In this document: positions 7,499-15,624 of the stretch, piece by piece | Position numbering within the stretch: position 1 is the first letter of the stretch | Layout of the letters: every line of letters begins with the position of its first letter | Assembly (NCBI GenBank): GCA_900758475.1 | Contig: CAAERQ010000004.1 | Location: 8,264-72,263, forward strand | Length of the DNA: 64,000 nt | From: an uncultured Collinsella sp. | Lineage (GTDB): Bacteria > Actinomycetota > Coriobacteriia > Coriobacteriales > Coriobacteriaceae | Direction of reading: 5' to 3' | Notes under the pieces: generated by a model | What the model was told of the DNA's origin: nothing | Database searches by the model: none | Seen by the model: only the letters and a program-made list of their open reading frames with translations | Program-made: the position numbers and the translations under genes

Positions 7499-8833
7499 CT
7501 ACTCAGCAGCCTCCTCGAGCTCGGAGACATCAAACTCAAAATCATTGCCGGGCAAAATCGCGTTGAGCACGATGCCCACCAGCGAGCCCACGGCAAGGCC
7601 GGAGAGCGAAATCGTCACGCCGCCCAGCTCCAGCACGATGGCACCGGCAGTGCTATAGGCAATGCCGAGCGATAGCACGAGCACCAGAGCGGCCACCAGC
7701 ACGTTGCGGTTGTTCTGGAAATCTACCTGGTTCTCGATGAGGTTGCGAACGCCCACCGCGCTGATCATGCCATAGAGTACGAGCGACACGCCGCCGATTA
7801 CACACGCCGGCATGGCCGCAATGACAGCCGCGAACTTAGGGCAGAACGAAAGCACGATGGCGCAGCACGCGGCAATGCGAATCACGCGCGGGTCGAACAC
7901 GCGCGTCAGGGCAAGCACGCCGGTGTTCTCGCCATACGTGGTGTTGGCCGGAGCGCCAAAGAACGACGCCAGAATCGTGGCGAGACCATCGCCGAGCAGC
8001 GTGCGATGCAGGCCGGGGTCGGCGATGTAGTTACGCTCGCAAGTGGAGCCGATAGCGGAGATGTCACCGATATGCTCGATCATGGTCGCAAAGGCCAGCG
8101 GCATGATGGTGATGATGGCCGTCGTGGCAAGACCGCTATCGAACTGCGGCCCAAAGAGCGCAAACACGGTGCTATCCCACACGATGGGCAAACCAACCCA
8201 GGGAGCGGCTGCGACGCCAGAAAAGTCGACCTCGCCCAGCGCAGTCGCAACGGCATAGCTCACCGCAACGCCCAGCAGGATCGGCACAATCTTGACCATG
8301 CCGCGGCCCCAGATGTTGCAGATGACGATCACTGCCACGGCGATAACGGCGACGAGCCAATTGGTCTGGCAGTTGGCAATGGCGGAGCTTGCCAGGATCA
8401 GACCGATGGAAATGACGATAGGGCCAGTCACCACCGGCGGGAAGAAGCGCATGACGCGCTTGGCGCCAAAGGCGCGGAACAGGGCCGCCAGCACCGGATA
8501 GAGCAGGCCAGCACAAGCTACGCCCAGACAGGCGTAGGGCAATAGCTCGGCCTCGCCGTTGGGCGCGATTGCGGCATAGCCTGCGATAAAGGCAAACGAT
8601 GAGCCCAAAAATGCCGGCACCTTACCGCGCGACAAGAAGTGGAACAGCAGCGTGCCCAAGCCGGCAAACAAAAGCGTCGCCGAAACCGAGAGACCGGTGA
8701 GCACGGGCACCAGCACGGTGGCGCCAAACATGGCAAACAGGTGCTGTAGGCCGAGCAGGAACATGCGCGGGCGGCCGAGCGACGATGCGTCGTAGATGGC
8801 ATCGGTGACAGCGGGCGCCGAGGACTGGGACAT
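7499..8833 (-). CDS. uraA: Uracil/xanthine permease (NCS2)
   Basis: A 444-residue membrane protein of the UraA branch of NCS2 symporters. It contains GLQHLFAMFGATVLVPVLTG (about residues 27-46), the FPPVVTGPIVISIGL segment before the middle, the conserved Glu/His region MIEHIGDISAIG, and FGAPANTTYGENTGVLALT, the best family signature. Uptake of uracil with protons at the cytoplasmic membrane is the known role. A frame running up to 9058 gives no membrane-protein character; AAAGGAC is 4 bases before the ATG at 8833, so that is the start. It is alone in its transcription unit, converging on the esterase. Distinct from the PbuG-type permease at 1202, which is in another NCS2 branch. Confidence 0.93.
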   Translation of the reverse strand: MSQSSAPAVTDAIYDASSLGRPRMFLLGLQHLFAMFGATVLVPVLTGLSVSATLLFAGLGTLLFHFLSRGKVPAFLGSSFAFIAGYAAIAPNGEAELLPYACLGVACAGLLYPVLAALFRAFGAKRVMRFFPPVVTGPIVISIGLILASSAIANCQTNWLVAVIAVAVIVICNIWGRGMVKIVPILLGVAVSYAVATALGEVDFSGVAAAPWVGLPIVWDSTVFALFGPQFDSGLATTAIITIMPLAFATMIEHIGDISAIGSTCERNYIADPGLHRTLLGDGLATILASFFGAPANTTYGENTGVLALTRVFDPRVIRIAACCAIVLSFCPKFAAVIAAMPACVIGGVSLVLYGMISAVGVRNLIENQVDFQNNRNVLVAALVLVLSLGIAYSTAGAIVLELGGVTISLSGLAVGSLVGIVLNAILPGNDFEFDVSELEEAAE

Positions 8834-8955
8834 GGATGTCCTTTCGAATGGAAGGGCGATCGGGCATATCGGATAACCTGCCCGAACGATACGATCCGAA
8901 CCATTGTACGCGATACGCCATGTCTCGCACGCGCCGTCACCTGCGAACGTTACCG

Positions 8956-10089
8956 CTATTTCCAAACGCGCTCGGCAATACGCTTGACCAGCGCGATCTT
9001 TGCCCATTGCTCGTCCTCGGTCAGCTTGTTGCCAATCTCGCAGCTGGCAAAGCCACACTGGGGTGACAGGTACAGGTTCTCGAGCGGCACGTACTTTGCG
9101 GCTTCGCGGATGCGCTCGACGATAACATCCTCGTCCTCGAGCTCAGCGGCCTTGGTGGTTACCAGGCCCAACACGACCTTCTTGCCGGGGGCAACATACT
9201 TCAGCGGCCCAAAACCACCGGCACGGGGCGTGTCGAACTCAAGATAGAACGCATCAACGTTCTCGTGTGCGAACAGGTAGGGTGCGATAGGATCGTAGCC
9301 GCCCTCAAAGGCATAGGTCGAGTGATAGTTGCCGCGGCAAACGTGCGTATTGATAACTAGGTCGTCAGGCTTGCCCTCAATGGCGGCATTGTTGAGCGCC
9401 ACGCCCAGCTCGCTTACCTTTTGCAGGTCGACCGGGCTCATGCCGGTTTTGGCGACAAAGTCGGTATCGCAATAGATGCCCCAGGTGCAGTCATCAAACT
9501 GGATGTTGCGGCAGCCTGCTGCGTACAAGTCGGCGATCACCGCGCGATAAGCGGCTGCAATGGCGTCGGCAAGTTCCTCATCGGTCTTATAGACGGCACG
9601 CAGGCTCTCCTGCTGGCCGTCGCAGCGATCGAGCGTGACCTCAGAGAACGTCTGGATCGGCGCCGGGATGGTCTGGCGTGCAACGTGGCCCTCGCCCTCA
9701 AGTGCCTTGACAAACTTAAAGTGCTCGACGAAGGGGTGGTTCTCGCCGCTGATGGGGCCGGTCACCACGGCGGTATCGGCCGTGGTCTCCTCGTCGTGGA
9801 ACATATAGCCCGTACGTGAGGTGCGACGCTCGACGCCGTTCAGCCCCCACATAAAGTCGAGGTGCCAGTAGCTGCGGCGAAACTCGCCATCGGTAATCAC
9901 CTGCAGGCCGGCGGCCTTCTGCTTGTCCACCAGGTCGCGAATGGCCTCATCCTCGACGGCCTTAAGACCGACGGCGTCGAGTTTGCCCGCGGCGTAGGCG
10001 GCACGGGCGTCCTTCACGGCCTGGGGACGAAGAAAACTGCCGACGATATCGGCGCGAAACGGCGCGTTCGGTTGAATCGAAGTGCTCAT
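8956..10089 (-). CDS. MetE-like cobalamin-independent methyltransferase (YxjG/YxjH type)
   Basis: A 377-residue single-barrel protein matching the C-terminal catalytic half of MetE. The zinc ligands are in place: His249 and Cys251 in THVCRGNY, Glu284 in YLEFDTPRAG and Cys345 in SPQCGFAS. DGEFRRSYW and QFDDCTWG are further family segments. Known relatives transfer a methyl group to homocysteine or handle related S-methyl/methylthio substrates; the short form lacks the N-terminal folate-binding barrel, so the methyl donor is uncertain. GGGAG lies before the ATG at 10089; a slightly longer frame from 10107 has no ribosome site. A perfect 13-bp inverted repeat upstream and the LysR gene behind it suggest LysR control. 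Confidence 0.88.
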   Translation of the reverse strand: MSTSIQPNAPFRADIVGSFLRPQAVKDARAAYAAGKLDAVGLKAVEDEAIRDLVDKQKAAGLQVITDGEFRRSYWHLDFMWGLNGVERRTSRTGYMFHDEETTADTAVVTGPISGENHPFVEHFKFVKALEGEGHVARQTIPAPIQTFSEVTLDRCDGQQESLRAVYKTDEELADAIAAAYRAVIADLYAAGCRNIQFDDCTWGIYCDTDFVAKTGMSPVDLQKVSELGVALNNAAIEGKPDDLVINTHVCRGNYHSTYAFEGGYDPIAPYLFAHENVDAFYLEFDTPRAGGFGPLKYVAPGKKVVLGLVTTKAAELEDEDVIVERIREAAKYVPLENLYLSPQCGFASCEIGNKLTEDEQWAKIALVKRIAERVWK

Positions 10090-10170
10090 AGATATCTCCC
10101 TTTGCATTGGTTGCTTTACCGAGACAGAGTATGAGCGCTTATATGGCCATCGTAAAATATACGTTTATGA

Positions 10171-10203
10171 CAGTTTGATATAGATGCTTCCTATATCAAA
10201 CTG
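10171..10203. promoter_or_regulatory. Perfect 13-bp inverted repeat, LysR operator candidate
   Basis: CAGTTTGATATAG and CTATATCAAACTG flank a 7-base spacer, between the lysR gene and the downstream MetE-like gene. No T-tract follows on either strand, so a terminator is less likely. The inner ATAG-N7-CTAT layout fits a LysR-type site (T-N11-A). The half-site TTGATATAG recurs at 57210. Confidence 0.55.
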
Positions 10204-10244
10204 GACTGCCATAAAGAGATTTGACCCGCGCAGAGCACAGCAGC

Positions 10245-11141
10245 CTAGATATGCTGACGGATCGCGTCGATATAGGCTTGGCCGTAGCGCGTGAGCGTCG
10301 TGTTCTTGCGCGTGATGATGCCGATCTCCATGTACTCGTCCACATCGAGCAGAATCGAGATAATACCGGGGCCGTTAAGTTCATGGCTGATCACACCCGA
10401 ACACACCGTATAGCCGTTAAGGCCCATAGCCAGGTTGAACAGTGTCGCACGATCACGTACGCGGATATTCTTGCGACGCTCAAAGGTCGAGGTCAGTTCC
10501 TCGGAATAGTAAAACGAGTTGTAGCTGCCCTGCTCGTAGGACAGGAACGGATAGTCTTCCAAGTCCTCGAGCGTTACGCTGGCGCGGTCCGCCAGTGGAT
10601 GGTCGGCGCATACAAAGACATGCGGCGCGGCGCAGAAGAGCCCCTCGAATACGAGCTCGTTGGCGGCGAGCATGCGCTCGATGACCTCGCGATTGTGCTC
10701 CGACAGATACAGGATGCCCAGCTCGCTTTTCATATGCGCGACGTCCTCGATAATCTCGTGAGTCTGCTCCTCGCGCAGGGTAAAGTCGTAGCGCGCGGCA
10801 TCGAACTCACGGATCACATCGACAAACGCGTTGACGGCAAAGGAATAATGCTGACAGCTCACACTAAAATGCGGCACCTGCTCGGATGCGCCCTTGTACT
10901 TACCTTCGAGCAGATCGGCCTGGTCAAGCACCTGTCGCGCGTAGCCCAAGAAGGTCTCGCCTTCCTCGGATACAACGACACCCTTGTTAGTGCGCTCAAA
11001 GATGCGCACACCCATCTCGTTTTCGAGATCGCGAATCGATGCGGTAATCGAAGGCTGCGACACAAAGAGCCGGCGCGAGGCCTCGGTGATGCTGCCGCAT
11101 TCGGCAACTTTGACGACATATCTGAGCTGCTGGAGCTTCAT
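10245..11141 (-). CDS. LysR-family transcriptional regulator
   Basis: A 298-residue regulator with an N-terminal winged helix (residues 1-60; VAECGSITEASRRLFVSQPSITASIRDLE region) and a type 2 periplasmic-binding-like effector domain (about 90-298). The start at 11141 has GGAGAAGG upstream and its ATG overlaps the TGA of the HAD gene by four bases (ATGA), so translation is coupled; a longer frame to 11171 would run into that gene. It lies directly behind the MetE-like gene in the same direction, and the inverted repeat in the gap is a plausible target, which would make this a methionine- or sulfur-responsive regulator (inference). The effector is not identifiable. Confidence 0.9.
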   Translation of the reverse strand: MKLQQLRYVVKVAECGSITEASRRLFVSQPSITASIRDLENEMGVRIFERTNKGVVVSEEGETFLGYARQVLDQADLLEGKYKGASEQVPHFSVSCQHYSFAVNAFVDVIREFDAARYDFTLREEQTHEIIEDVAHMKSELGILYLSEHNREVIERMLAANELVFEGLFCAAPHVFVCADHPLADRASVTLEDLEDYPFLSYEQGSYNSFYYSEELTSTFERRKNIRVRDRATLFNLAMGLNGYTVCSGVISHELNGPGIISILLDVDEYMEIGIITRKNTTLTRYGQAYIDAIRQHI

Positions 11142-12061
11142 AGCCTTCTCCCTAGACGTTCGTGATGCCAAGACCCTGCCGCGTCCATCTGGCGCATAAA
11201 CGGCGGCATCTCCCCCGTCGCGGCGCAGGCGGCAATCTGATGCAGAGCCCCGGCAACCGCATCGTCTGCCGCAGCGCCGATATGCCAGCGCGCGGCAGCC
11301 GTGACAGCCTCGTTGGCATTGGCGACTGCAACGGAGTTGGGAACGGCATCGATCATGGGCAAATCGTTATCGGAATCGCCAAATACGGCCACCTCATCGG
11401 GCGTCAGACCCAAAGCGCGCGCCAACTCCAGCGCAGCGCAACCCTTGTCCCAACCGGCTGGAAGAATGTCGAACAGGCGCACTCGGTTGTTGGGAAACAC
11501 AAGCGAGAGTTCCGGCACCTCAGCGGCAACGCGCTCGCGTAGCTCCGCGAGCTCCTCACGCGAACGGGCGCTCCAGATATTCGCCTTGAACACCGGCGCG
11601 TCATCGACGACGGGACGGCACGGGGCTTCTTCGCCTTTGAGCCATGCGTTGCCGCCCGACTCCATGGCGCGACGAACGCGCTCGGGGTCACTCGTCACGC
11701 AATAGGCATCGTTACCCCAAAAGTCATCGCCCAGGCTGTAGACCTTCAGATAGGTATCGTCGGTCTCTTGCTCAAGATAGTCGGCAAGGCGCATGAGGGC
11801 ACCGTTGTCGCTCGCACGGGAGGCAACAACCTCGCCGTCGACAAACATCACCTGGCCGTTACAGAACGCGCCAGTCGAAAAACACTCGGAACGATTTTTG
11901 AACATCCAGCCCATCGCGGACGGCTGGCGACCCGAAACCGGGCCAAAGTGCAGACCCGCCGCCTGCATGGCATGAATGCCCTCGATGACGTAGTCGCTGG
12001 CGCCGTCATGCCCGGCTGGAATCAGCGTATCGTCCATATCGGTCAGCACAAGTTTAATCAT
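11138..12061 (-). CDS. HAD-superfamily phosphatase (Cof/IIB type)
   Basis: A 307-residue cytoplasmic phosphatase. The N-terminal DMDDT (Asp8 nucleophile, Asp10 acid/base) and C-terminal GDSDNDLPM are HAD motifs 1 and 4; a Lys-bearing GWDKGCAAL segment is motif 3 and the cap between them is of the C2B kind found in the Cof family. Relatives dephosphorylate sugar phosphates, pyridoxal phosphate or flavin precursors, and the substrate cannot be chosen here. The start has GGGGG upstream and the stop overlaps the LysR start, giving a two-gene operon. A residual tail of about 25 residues after the fold (GEMPPFMRQMD onward) is not typical and looks disordered. Confidence 0.88.
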   Translation of the reverse strand: MIKLVLTDMDDTLIPAGHDGASDYVIEGIHAMQAAGLHFGPVSGRQPSAMGWMFKNRSECFSTGAFCNGQVMFVDGEVVASRASDNGALMRLADYLEQETDDTYLKVYSLGDDFWGNDAYCVTSDPERVRRAMESGGNAWLKGEEAPCRPVVDDAPVFKANIWSARSREELAELRERVAAEVPELSLVFPNNRVRLFDILPAGWDKGCAALELARALGLTPDEVAVFGDSDNDLPMIDAVPNSVAVANANEAVTAAARWHIGAAADDAVAGALHQIAACAATGEMPPFMRQMDAAGSWHHERLGRRL

Positions 12062-12098
12062 AAGGCCCCCATTCGTATCGGTCCTACCTATTGTAACG

Positions 12099-12133
12099 AC
12101 CTGCCAAAATAAACCTGTCCCTTTTTGGCAGGT
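12099..12133. repeat. Palindromic repeat, ACCTGCCAAAA family
   Basis: ACCTGCCAAAA and TTTTGGCAGGT flank a 13-base loop containing CCTGTCCC. A nearly identical copy lies at 31556-31590. It sits between the divergent HAD gene and the TPP riboswitch. Confidence 0.8.
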
Positions 12134-12163
12134 GCGTTAGTATAGGGAACAACAGATTCGATG

Positions 12164-12252
12164 CGGGAGTGCCGGCGGTGCAAGCCACAAGGCTGAGAGG
12201 GCATGGGGCCCAATCCTTTGAACCTGTCAGTTAATGCTGGCGTAGGGAGCAT
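12164..12252 (+). ncRNA. TPP riboswitch (THI element)
   Basis: The thi-box core is clear: GGCTGAGAGGG near 12191, CCTTTGAACCTGTCAG near 12215-12230 and TTAATGCTGGCGTAGGGA up to 12248. This is the thiamine pyrophosphate aptamer. It precedes the thiM-thiE operon and is followed by a terminator hairpin, so control is by transcription attenuation: bound TPP should favour termination. Confidence 0.95.
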
Positions 12253-12264
12253 GCCGCCTTTACA

Positions 12265-12295
12265 GGGGCGCTGTCTATGCACAGCGCCCCTTTTC
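12265..12295 (+). terminator. TPP riboswitch expression platform
   Basis: GGGGCGCTGT and ACAGCGCCCC form a 10-bp stem with a CTATGC loop, then TTTT. It lies between the aptamer and the thiM ribosome site. Confidence 0.88.
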
Positions 12296-12316
12296 TATGC
12301 CAAGGAGGCATGTGCA

Positions 12317-13156
12317 GTGATTGATTCGGAACAGCTTAAGCAACATATGGTCAAGGCCGTGGAGGAGATTCGCGCCACCAATCCGATGGCCGGCTCCATC
12401 ACCAACACGGTGACGATCGACTTTGTCGCCAACGCGCAGCTCGCCGTGGGCGGTTCGGCCGCCATGGTCTATCTGCCCGACGAGGGCGAGGCGCTCGTTG
12501 CCGGCGGCGGCGCCATCTATCTCAACATGGGCACGCTCTTCCCCATCTACGAGCAGACAATTCCCCGCGCGGCCAAGGCGGCACACGACGCCGGCAAGCC
12601 CTGGGTGCTCGATCCGGTGGGCCTGGGCATCGGTAGCCTGCGCACCCAGTTGGTAAACGAGCTCAAGCAGTACAAGCCCGCCATCGTGCGCGGCAACGCC
12701 TCCGAGATCATCGCGCTCGCCGGCCTGTGGGGTCTTGAGGGCGAGGCGGCTGATCTGAGCCGCGTGCGCGGTGTCGATACCACCGACACGGTCGACGCCG
12801 CCCGCGATGCTGCCGTGGCGCTCGCCCGCTACACCGGCGGCGCCGTAGTGGTCTCGGGCGAAGTCGACCTGATCACCGACGGCACGACCGTGGCCAAGTC
12901 CCACGGCGGCAGCCCGCTCATGTCCAAGATCACCGGCTGCGGCTGCTCGCAGGGCGGCGTGCTGGCCGTGTACGCCTGTGCCACCGACCCGTTTACGGCA
13001 GCCGTCTGCGGCACCGCCGTCTACAACGTTGCCGGCACGCGCGCCGCCGCTGTCGCCGATGCCCCGGCAAGCTTTAAGGTCGCCTTTATCGACGAGCTCT
13101 ACCGCGCAACCGCCCAGGACATTGCCGATAACCAACTCGAGCTCGAGGAGGCATAA
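12317..13156 (+). CDS. thiM: Hydroxyethylthiazole kinase
   Basis: A 279-residue enzyme that phosphorylates the thiazole alcohol (THZ) with ATP in thiamine salvage. It shows the ThiM landmarks: PMAGSITNTVTIDFVAN at the start, a WVLDPVGLGIG stretch, VRGNASEI, and the anion hole with catalytic Cys in GCGCSQGGVLA. The start is a GTG at 12317 in the frame VIDSEQ, with AAGGAGG ending 8 bases before it; the ATG at 12310 is out of frame. It is the first gene after the TPP riboswitch, and the next gene begins 4 bases past its stop. The family usually carries T(N)V where this protein has TNTVT, so the fit is normal. Confidence 0.95.
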   Translation: MIDSEQLKQHMVKAVEEIRATNPMAGSITNTVTIDFVANAQLAVGGSAAMVYLPDEGEALVAGGGAIYLNMGTLFPIYEQTIPRAAKAAHDAGKPWVLDPVGLGIGSLRTQLVNELKQYKPAIVRGNASEIIALAGLWGLEGEAADLSRVRGVDTTDTVDAARDAAVALARYTGGAVVVSGEVDLITDGTTVAKSHGGSPLMSKITGCGCSQGGVLAVYACATDPFTAAVCGTAVYNVAGTRAAAVADAPASFKVAFIDELYRATAQDIADNQLELEEA

Positions 13157-13160
13157 GGCC

Positions 13161-13502
13161 ATGTCCGAGTCCACAGCCAATACCGGCATGAACACGCTCG
13201 TCGCCGTGGCCATCGCCCCGTGCGGCACCGGCGATGAGCTGTCCGCCGAGGTCGCCGAGGTCGTGCGCGTCATTCGCGAGAGCGGTCTTCCCAACCGCAC
13301 CACCTCGATGTTCACCGAGATCGAGGGCGACTGGGACGAGGTCATGCAGGTCGTGCGCGACGCAACCTTTGTGTTGGCGAGCAAGGGCATCCGCACCGAA
13401 GTCGTGCTCAAAGCCGATATTCGTCCCGGATTTACCGGCACCATGACCGGCAAACTCGAGCGCATGGAAGCGCAGATCAAAAAGCAGGAGGAAGCACGAT
13501 GA
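13161..13502 (+). CDS. MTH1187-family thiamine-binding protein
   Basis: A 113-residue protein of the Thiamine_BP family (ferredoxin-like fold, MTH1187/YqgV/YkoF relatives). Characteristic parts are VAIAPCGTGDELSAEVA, IRESGLPNRTTSMFTEIEG and KADIRPGFTGTM. Relatives bind thiamine or the pyrimidine HMP and have been linked to its uptake or carriage. It lies between thiM and thiE, with a 4-base gap upstream and an ATGA overlap downstream, so it belongs to the TPP-controlled salvage operon and probably handles a thiamine precursor in the cytoplasm. No transport genes are in the operon. Confidence 0.85.
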   Translation: MSESTANTGMNTLVAVAIAPCGTGDELSAEVAEVVRVIRESGLPNRTTSMFTEIEGDWDEVMQVVRDATFVLASKGIRTEVVLKADIRPGFTGTMTGKLERMEAQIKKQEEAR

Positions 13503-14194
13503 GCATCCGCGACAACCTTGATATCTCGGCCTATCTGGTACTCGGCCCCGAAAACACCCTCGGGCGCCCCGTGGGCGATGTGGTGGCCCAGGCGCTCGAC
13601 GCCGGCTTTACCTGCATTCAGGTGCGCTCCAAGGTGGCAAGTGCCCGCGAGATCATCGCGCTGACCGGCGACGCCGCGCAGGCAATCGCACAGGCTGGCA
13701 AGACCGGTCAGGTCGCCCTGTTGATCGACGACCGCCTGGACTGCGTACTCGCCGCGCGCGAGCAGGGCATCGCTGTCGACGGCGTGCACGTGGGCCAGAG
13801 CGATATTCCCGTCGAGGTCTGCCGTAAGCTGCTGGGCCCCGATGCCATCGTGGGCCTTTCGGCCCGTTGCGAAGAGATGCTCGAGTACGTCAAGACCGCC
13901 GACATGAGCCTGGTCGACTACCTGGGAATCGGCCCACTCCACGAGACCGAGACCAAGCGCGACTGCGGACGCGCAGCCGACGGCTCCATCATCACCAAGA
14001 GCTTTGAGGACCTAGCCGCACTCCACGCGGCAAGCCCCGTGCCCATCGTGGTGGGCGGCGGCGTCAAGACGGCCGACCTGCCGCAGCTCAAGGCCACCGG
14101 CGTCGATGGCTTCTTTGTGGTGAGCGCCGTCTGCAGTGCCGATGACCCCTACGCCGCCGCCAAGGAGCTTGTCGAAACCTGGCAGCAGGCATAA
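13499..14194 (+). CDS. thiE: Thiamine-phosphate synthase
   Basis: A 231-residue TIM-barrel enzyme that joins HMP pyrophosphate and thiazole phosphate to give thiamine phosphate. Visible landmarks are IQVRSK near 41-46, LLIDDRLDCVLAA, DGVHVGQSD, VGLSAR, YLGIGPLHETETK (phosphate-binding and the usual GPIFxTxTK equivalent) and VGGGV. The ATG overlaps the previous stop (ATGA). With ThiM it forms a thiazole salvage route; no thiD is present in the window, so HMP kinase must come from elsewhere. The operon ends in the hairpin array downstream. Confidence 0.95.
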   Translation: MSIRDNLDISAYLVLGPENTLGRPVGDVVAQALDAGFTCIQVRSKVASAREIIALTGDAAQAIAQAGKTGQVALLIDDRLDCVLAAREQGIAVDGVHVGQSDIPVEVCRKLLGPDAIVGLSARCEEMLEYVKTADMSLVDYLGIGPLHETETKRDCGRAADGSIITKSFEDLAALHAASPVPIVVGGGVKTADLPQLKATGVDGFFVVSAVCSADDPYAAAKELVETWQQA

Positions 14195-14237
14195 GTCTAG
14201 GCCGAGCAGTTGCTCCGCAGCCTCATATCTTCAATAA

Positions 14238-14410
14238 CGGAAAGCGCATCCCAGTTTGGACCTCCATTCCGGGATGCGCCTTCCATATAGAGGCTCAACG
14301 GGAAACTGCGTCCCAGTCTGAACGCATATTCCGGGACGTACTTTCCGAAACCCCACCGTTTGGGAAACTGCAGCCCGTTCTGAGCGCCGATTCTGGGACG
14401 CGCTTTCCGC
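14238..14410. repeat. Array of three related hairpins with ~61-bp period
   Basis: Units begin near 14239, 14300 and 14361. Each has GGAAA plus a GC arm pairing with a matching arm ending TTTCC or TTCC (unit 1 pairs GCGCATCCC with GGGATGCGC), around an 18-20 base loop with the shared pattern GT-TGA/GGA and ATTC. The array fills the gap between convergent thiE and the patatin gene. It holds no plausible gene. Confidence 0.8.
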
Positions 14411-14430
14411 CGAGGCCACGGCAGCTTGCT

Positions 14431-15300
14431 CTACCCCGCCAGGTACGCCTCCAACGCCGGCAAAGTCGCCTCCGCATCGCGGCGACCAATCTGGTAGATG
14501 CGTTCAAGTTCATCGGGCTCGCGACACAGCGACGGCACCTTCACCGATTCGCTCGGCCGCACCACAAAGATCTCGCCGGCAGCCTCGCGACGTGCCAGGT
14601 CATCGAGCGTAGCATTGTAGACCTCATGCCGATGCTCAAGCGCCGCGACAAACTCCGGGTAGTGACGGAACACGCGCCGCAGCATGGGCATCACGCTGTT
14701 GGGCTGCTTCACAAAGCCCGCCTGCTGCGTGAGTACCACGATATTGCGGTCATGTCCCTGCGCAAACAGCCATGCGCTGGGAATAGAATCAGCCACGCCA
14801 CCATCCAGATACTTATGCCCGTCAATAGCAACGGGACGCGTCGCCACGGGAATTGCCGACGACGCCCGGATCCACTCGATATCGCGCTCGTCGCCATACG
14901 GCAGATCGTGATAGACGGCCTTGCCCGTCTCGATATCGGTACACACGCACGTAAACCGCATGGGGCAGGCGCGATATGTCTCCAAATCGATGGGATCGCG
15001 CTCGATGGGCACCTCGTGATAGGCAAAATCGGCATTGAACATGTCGCCGGTTCGCAACCAGCTCGTCACGCTCGCATAGCGCTTATCGGCACAATAGGCT
15101 TTGTTGTAGCGAATGGCGCGGCCGATCTGGCGCGATTTAAAGTTGTAGCCAAACGCCGCGCCCGCCGAGACACCCACCATATGGTCGCAAGTTAAGCCAT
15201 GCTCCATCCATACGTCGAGCACGCCCGCCGTATACATGCCGCGGTAGCCGCCTCCCTCGAGTGCCAGCCCCACCGTGCGCGTCGTATTTGACTGTGCCAT
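14431..15300 (-). CDS. Patatin-like phospholipase
   Basis: A 289-residue patatin-family acyl hydrolase (RssA/YjjU-like). It has the oxyanion loop GGGYRG (residues 16-21), the GxSxG nucleophile GVSAG with Ser45, and the Asp of the Ser-Asp dyad in LDGGVAD (Asp166). No signal peptide or membrane segment is seen, so it is probably cytoplasmic or membrane-associated. Relatives hydrolyse membrane or storage lipids; the substrate here is open. GGAGATGG precedes the start. It stands alone between the hairpin array and the GGDEF genes. Confidence 0.9.
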   Translation of the reverse strand: MAQSNTTRTVGLALEGGGYRGMYTAGVLDVWMEHGLTCDHMVGVSAGAAFGYNFKSRQIGRAIRYNKAYCADKRYASVTSWLRTGDMFNADFAYHEVPIERDPIDLETYRACPMRFTCVCTDIETGKAVYHDLPYGDERDIEWIRASSAIPVATRPVAIDGHKYLDGGVADSIPSAWLFAQGHDRNIVVLTQQAGFVKQPNSVMPMLRRVFRHYPEFVAALEHRHEVYNATLDDLARREAAGEIFVVRPSESVKVPSLCREPDELERIYQIGRRDAEATLPALEAYLAG

Positions 15301-15624
15301 GCGACCATCTCCGTCCCCGCAAATTCAAACGGAACAAGTATACCCGTCAACATATATCGTCTCAGTCGCATTTTCATCGAACATCGCATCGTCGCGCCAC
15401 CGCCTGTTGAACAATAGCCGCCCACAGCATGTGCACCCATATATAATTGTGTGCTGTTGTTTACACTACTCAGCTGTTATCAACAGCGAACATTAGCCGA
15501 CAAATTAACTCAACAACGCAGCAAGGCTGGGGCCTGGATACACGCAAAACGCCGAGCAACGACGCGTGTACACAACAAACTCGCCCGACGCAATCCGCCC
15601 CGACCTCAGAAAGCCGCTTAGAAC
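15301..15624. other. Gene-free stretch upstream of the GGDEF-EAL gene
   Basis: 324 bases between divergent genes. A perfect TATAAT is at 15442-15447 but without a good -35 at 16-18 bases. The rest shows no gene, riboswitch or clear palindrome. Confidence 0.5.

Noticed and set aside
14238..14410. CRISPR array or tRNA cluster
   Set aside because: Units fold as simple hairpins with no cloverleaf or TTCGA arm, and loops between units are related rather than unique.
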